Assembly: GCA_934434905.1 (NCBI GenBank)
Contig: CAKSAI010000115.1
Span: 1-8,943, forward strand
Direction of reading: 5' to 3'
From: an uncultured Lachnospiraceae bacterium
GTDB taxonomy: Bacteria > Bacillota > Clostridia > Lachnospirales > Lachnospiraceae
Length of the DNA stretch: 8,943 nucleotides
Part shown: positions 5,702-8,943 of the stretch, piece by piece
Layout of the letters: each line of letters opens with the position of its first letter
Position numbering within the stretch: position 1 is the stretch's first letter
Program-made: the position numbers and the translations under genes
Notes under the pieces: model-generated
What the model was told of the DNA's origin: nothing
Databases searched by the model: none
The model's input: the letters and a program-made list of their open reading frames with translations, nothing else

Positions 5702-7273
5702 ATGCTTAAGATTGTCCGTCTCGGCATTTTTATGCTGATTCTGGTTTTGGTAGAGTGCTATTGCTACTATTTTATTTCCAATTATGGACACATCCTGGGC
5801 GCTAAGATCGAATATGACATGCGTGCCGAGATCTTTAGTCATTACCAGAAGCTGTCCTTTTCCTTTTTTGATAATCAGAAGGTTGGACAGCTTATGTCAC
5901 GTATCACCACCGACCTGTTTGACATCAGTGAGCTTCTGCACCATGGCCCGGAGGATCTGGTGATCTCCGTCATTAAGATCGTGGGATCCTTTGTGATCCT
6001 TATGTGCATTGACGTGAAGCTGACCCTGATTGCTTTCCTTTTTATTCCGGTGATGCTTTTGTACGCCGCTTACTTCAATAAGCGCATGAAGCGTGCCTTC
6101 AAGCAGAATCGGGCGAAGATCGCGGACATCAACAGCCAGATCGAGGACAACCTTTCCGGTATCCGGGTGGTGAAATCCTTCGCCAACGAGGACGTGGAGA
6201 TGCACAAGTTTGAGGAGGGCAACCAGGGATTCTTAAGGGCCAAGAAGAACAGCTATTTCTACATGGCCGGCTATAATTCCGGACTGGGAGCCTTCACGAC
6301 GCTGATCACCATTGCGGTGTTGGTGTCCGGTGCGGTGCTGATCACGAAGAATCAGGTAAATGTTACGGATCTCATCACATTTCTGCTGTACATCAACACG
6401 TTTACGGATCCGGTGAAAAAGCTGGTGACGCTGACGGAGCAGTTCCAGAACGGCTACAGCGGTTATGAGCGTTTTATGGAAATGATGGAGATCCAGCCGG
6501 ATATTGTAGATCGGCCGGGAGCCGGGGAACTTACCGATGTGAGAGGGGACATCAGCTTTGAGGATGTTTCCTTCCAATATGAAGAAAACAGTCAGACGGT
6601 GTTAAACCATATCAATCTGGAGGTGACAGCCGGATCCTACATGGCGTTGGTGGGTTCCTCCGGCGCGGGAAAGAGCACCCTGTGCAGCCTGATCCCACGA
6701 TTTTATGAGGTCAGCGGCGGAGCCATCCGCATTGACGGCACCGATATCCGGGATATCACGCTGAAGAGCCTGCGGGATCATATCGGCATTGTGCAGCAGG
6801 ATGTGTATCTCTTTGTCGGCACGGTGGCGGACAATATCCGCTACGGGAAGCCTCAGGCAACCTTTGAGGAGATCGTGGAGGCCGCTAAGAATGCCAATGC
6901 CCATGATTTTATCATGAGTCTGCCCGATGGGTATGATACCGATATCGGCCAGCGGGGTGTGAAGCTTTCCGGCGGGCAGAAGCAGCGATTGTCCATTGCC
7001 CGTGTATTTTTGAAAAATCCGCCAATACTGATCTTTGACGAAGCAACCTCGGCATTGGACAACGAGAGCGAGAAGGTGGTGCAGGAATCCTTAGAGAAGC
7101 TTGCAAAGAATCGTACCACCTTCGTCATTGCACATCGGTTGTCCACCATTAAGAATGCTGAGAAGATACTGGTGCTGACCGACAGCGGAATCGAGGAGGA
7201 GGGCACCCACAGGCAACTGCTTGAGCGGGGCGGGATCTATGCGCACCTTTATCAGATGCAGTTTGCAGATTAG
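5702..7273 (+). CDS. ABC transporter, fused permease and ATPase (type I exporter half), N-terminally interrupted
   Basis: This is the main open part of an MsbA/LmrA-type exporter half-transporter that dimerises in the membrane and pumps lipids, drugs or peptides out using ATP. It has 523 codons from the ATG at 5702; the full frame from 5537 would give 578, the family norm. Using full-length numbering, the membrane domain runs to about 330 and includes the coupling segment around ADINSQIEDNLSGIRVVKSF. The ATPase domain follows: Walker A GSSGAGKST (373-381), Q-loop in GIVQQD, signature LSGGQKQR (477-484), Walker B ILIFDEATSALD with D501 and E502, and H-loop His533. All catalytic residues are present. 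The start at 5702 is only the first in-frame ATG after the TGA at 5669; its best upstream purine stretch, AGGAA (5685-5689), is 12 nt away, so reinitiation would be weak. A product from there would lack the first membrane helix and probably not fold correctly. It begins an operon with two downstream genes. The substrate is unknown. Confidence 0.88.
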   Translation: MLKIVRLGIFMLILVLVECYCYYFISNYGHILGAKIEYDMRAEIFSHYQKLSFSFFDNQKVGQLMSRITTDLFDISELLHHGPEDLVISVIKIVGSFVILMCIDVKLTLIAFLFIPVMLLYAAYFNKRMKRAFKQNRAKIADINSQIEDNLSGIRVVKSFANEDVEMHKFEEGNQGFLRAKKNSYFYMAGYNSGLGAFTTLITIAVLVSGAVLITKNQVNVTDLITFLLYINTFTDPVKKLVTLTEQFQNGYSGYERFMEMMEIQPDIVDRPGAGELTDVRGDISFEDVSFQYEENSQTVLNHINLEVTAGSYMALVGSSGAGKSTLCSLIPRFYEVSGGAIRIDGTDIRDITLKSLRDHIGIVQQDVYLFVGTVADNIRYGKPQATFEEIVEAAKNANAHDFIMSLPDGYDTDIGQRGVKLSGGQKQRLSIARVFLKNPPILIFDEATSALDNESEKVVQESLEKLAKNRTTFVIAHRLSTIKNAEKILVLTDSGIEEEGTHRQLLERGGIYAHLYQMQFAD

Positions 7274-7283
7274 GAGGAGTTTT

Positions 7284-8210
7284 ATGGAGATTCCATTTCG
7301 AAAGGTCGCGTTTGCGGATAAGCCGCTGATCGACCGTTATCTGGCGATGAATACACACAAGAGTTGTGAACTTAGCTTCGCCAATATTTATCTGTGGAGC
7401 CGTTTTTATCCCACGGAGTTTGCGGTGGTGGAGGATACGGTAGTCTTCCGCAGCTTTGTGGAGGATAACGGCATGAGCGTCAGCTTTCCGGCTGGTGAGG
7501 AATCACAGATCCGAAAGGCATTGGATACACTGTTTGTCTATTTTAAGGATAAAGGCTGTCCGGTGCGTCTGCACCTTGTACAGGAGCAGGATTTCGCATT
7601 GCTGGAGCAGTGGTATCCGGGGCGCTTTGCTGTTGTATATGACCGGGACGTAGCAGATTATGTCTATGAGACAGAGAAGCTGACGACCCTTGCCGGAAAG
7701 AAGCTTCACGGCAAGCGGAACCACATCAACAATTTCAAGAAGCAGTACCCGGACTGGAGCTACGAGCGGATCACCGAGGCGAATCAGGAGGATTGCTTCG
7801 CCATGGCGATGAAGTGGCGCCAGGGGCATGTATGCGAATACAGTGAGGATGAGCAGGACGTGGAGAAGCGGGACGAGATGTGTGTGACATTAAATGCCTT
7901 GCGGCTTCGGGAAGAGCTTGGCCTTATCGGCGGTCTGATCCGTGTGGATGGACAAGTGGTGGCCTTCTCCATCGGCGAGCCGCTGAATCCCGACACCTTC
8001 GTGGTGCATATCGAGAAGGCTCTGGCGGATGTGGAGGGCGCTTATCCTATGATCAATCAGCAGTTTGTTGCGCATGAGGCCCAAGAGTTCCGCTATGTGA
8101 ACCGGGAGGAGGACACCGGTTCCGAAGGGCTTAGGAAGGCAAAGCTTTCCTACAAGCCGATATTTTTCGTAAACAAAGGTATGGTCCATGAGAAAAAGGA
8201 GGAAGATTGA
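7284..8210 (+). CDS. DUF2156 / phosphatidylglycerol lysyltransferase C-terminal-like protein
   Basis: This 308-residue protein has the double GNAT-like fold of the DUF2156 (LPG_synthase_C) family, the soluble catalytic half of MprF-type lipid aminoacyltransferases. There are no membrane segments, so it is a cytosolic stand-alone form whose substrate is not established. Family landmarks are ELSFANIYLWSRFY (29-42), a DRDVADYVYETEKL then GKKLHGKRNHINNF stretch (120-151), DGQVVAFSIGE (222-232) and VNREEDTGSEGLRKAKLSYK (272-291), the likely acyl-donor and tRNA-type recognition regions by analogy. The ATG at 7284 is chosen because GGAGGAG lies at 7273-7279, overlapping the ABC stop codon, 4-8 nt upstream; the open frame reaches back to 7221 but that would overlap the ABC gene. 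The 10-nt gap to the ABC gene and 1-nt gap to the next gene indicate one transcript. The family assignment is fairly sure, the reaction is not. Confidence 0.85.
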   Translation: MEIPFRKVAFADKPLIDRYLAMNTHKSCELSFANIYLWSRFYPTEFAVVEDTVVFRSFVEDNGMSVSFPAGEESQIRKALDTLFVYFKDKGCPVRLHLVQEQDFALLEQWYPGRFAVVYDRDVADYVYETEKLTTLAGKKLHGKRNHINNFKKQYPDWSYERITEANQEDCFAMAMKWRQGHVCEYSEDEQDVEKRDEMCVTLNALRLREELGLIGGLIRVDGQVVAFSIGEPLNPDTFVVHIEKALADVEGAYPMINQQFVAHEAQEFRYVNREEDTGSEGLRKAKLSYKPIFFVNKGMVHEKKEED

Positions 8211-8211
8211 C

Positions 8212-8943
8212 ATGACCAAAATTGATATTATTTCAGGTTTTTTAGGTGCAGGAAAGACCACCTTCATTAAGAAGATGCTGGAGGAGGTATTCCAGGGCGA
8301 GAAGGTTGTTCTCATTGAGAATGAGTTCGGTGAGGTTGGCATCGACGGCGGATTCTTAAAGGATTCCGGCATTGAGATCACGGAGATGAATTCCGGCTGT
8401 ATCTGCTGCTCTCTGGTAGGTGATTTCGGTACTGCCCTGAAACAGGTTATTGAGACCTATGCTCCGGACCGCATTCTGATTGAGCCGTCAGGCGTAGGTA
8501 AGCTTTCCGACGTCACCAGAGCCGTACAGGGTGTTGCTGCTCATGAGCCAGTGGAACTGAACAGCTCCATTACCGTTGTAGACGGACAGAAGTGTAAAAT
8601 GTATATGAAGAACTTTGGTGAGTTCTTTAATAATCAGGTAGAGAATGCAGGAACCATCGTTATGAGCCGTACCCAGAAGATGTCTGAGGACAAACTGGAT
8701 GCTGCTGTAAAGATGTTAAAAGAGAAGAATCCGAAGGCTACCATCATCACCACTCCGTGGGATGAGCTGAAAGGGGAGCAGATTCTGGCTGCTATGGAGC
8801 ATCAGGATCTGATTCTGAAAGAGGAGATGGAGCATCTTCATGAGCATGAGGATCATGACCATTGCTGCGATCATGAGCATCATCACGACCACGAACATGA
8901 TCACGAGCATCATCACGATCACGACCATGAGCATGGCGATGAC
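8212..8943 (+). CDS. COG0523 (CobW/YciC-like) metal-chaperone GTPase, 3' end outside window
   Basis: This G3E-family P-loop GTPase is of the type that delivers zinc or cobalt to target proteins. The ATG at 8212 follows AAGGAGG (8196-8202) by 9 nt, and that site lies within the last codons of the preceding gene, 1 nt before which it ends, so translation is probably coupled. The frame stays open for 244 codons to the window edge. Residues 9-17 form Walker A (GFLGAGKTT). IENEFGEVGID lies at 35-45. The family's metal-binding CxCC motif is GCICC (62-66). The second Walker-type block is LIEPSGVG (89-96). The G4 position reads MSRTQ (151-155) instead of the usual N/TKxD. Residues 204-244 hold 18 His, many Asp/Glu and a CC pair, a metal-storage or sensing tail typical of this group. 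The C-terminal CobW_C domain has not appeared, so the gene probably continues. The metal and client protein are unknown. Confidence 0.92.
   Translation, partial: MTKIDIISGFLGAGKTTFIKKMLEEVFQGEKVVLIENEFGEVGIDGGFLKDSGIEITEMNSGCICCSLVGDFGTALKQVIETYAPDRILIEPSGVGKLSDVTRAVQGVAAHEPVELNSSITVVDGQKCKMYMKNFGEFFNNQVENAGTIVMSRTQKMSEDKLDAAVKMLKEKNPKATIITTPWDELKGEQILAAMEHQDLILKEEMEHLHEHEDHDHCCDHEHHHDHEHDHEHHHDHDHEHGDD

Noticed and set aside
8716..8934. A minus-strand frame that looks like a hydrophobic Met/Val-rich membrane peptide
   Set aside because: It is the complement of the His/Asp/Glu-rich codons (cat/gat/gag read as atg/atc/ctc), a composition artefact.
1..8943. CRISPR arrays, insertion sequences, tRNA or rRNA genes
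   Set aside because: I saw no spaced direct repeats, transposase motifs with terminal repeats, or cloverleaf/rRNA sequence anywhere in the window.

Overview
The window looks like a chromosomal segment of an anaerobic, endospore-forming Firmicute, most likely a Lachnospiraceae (Clostridium cluster XIVa) genome. The reasons are a sigma-G gene, strong GGAGG ribosome binding sites, moderate GC, and the protein flavour of argS, the LUD protein and the COG0523 GTPase. This placement is my inference from sequence style, not a database match.

Region 1 (1-1745, + strand) is the tail of a carbohydrate-utilisation locus that is decaying. It holds the C-terminal part of a large glycoside-hydrolase-like protein that starts before the window. 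After it come the wrecked remains of a Gfo/Idh/MocA sugar dehydrogenase, with pieces in three frames joined by at least two internal deletions. Region 2 (1766-2551, - strand) is an intact sigG, the forespore sigma factor. Region 3 (2552-4691, + strand) is argS behind a textbook sigma-A promoter and a leader of about 150 nt with a strong hairpin. A long stem-loop follows the gene. Region 4 (4735-5370, - strand) is a single LUD-domain (DUF162) protein convergent with argS.

Region 5 (5409-8943, + strand) is a tight operon: an ABC exporter half-transporter, a DUF2156/phosphatidylglycerol-lysyltransferase-C-like protein, and a COG0523 (CobW/YciC-like) metal-chaperone GTPase with a histidine-rich tail that runs off the window. 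The operon and the divergent LUD gene share a compact control region. A perfect 9-bp inverted repeat places each promoter's -10 box inside the other's -35 position. The ABC gene has an in-frame TGA at codon 45, which cuts off the first transmembrane helix.

Most of the window is ordinary housekeeping sequence, and I see no convincing undescribed multi-gene system. The items worth checking are the TGA in the ABC gene, the symmetric divergent promoter, the structured leaders of argS and the ABC operon, the His-rich COG0523 protein with an atypical G4 motif, and the eroded sugar locus beside sigG.
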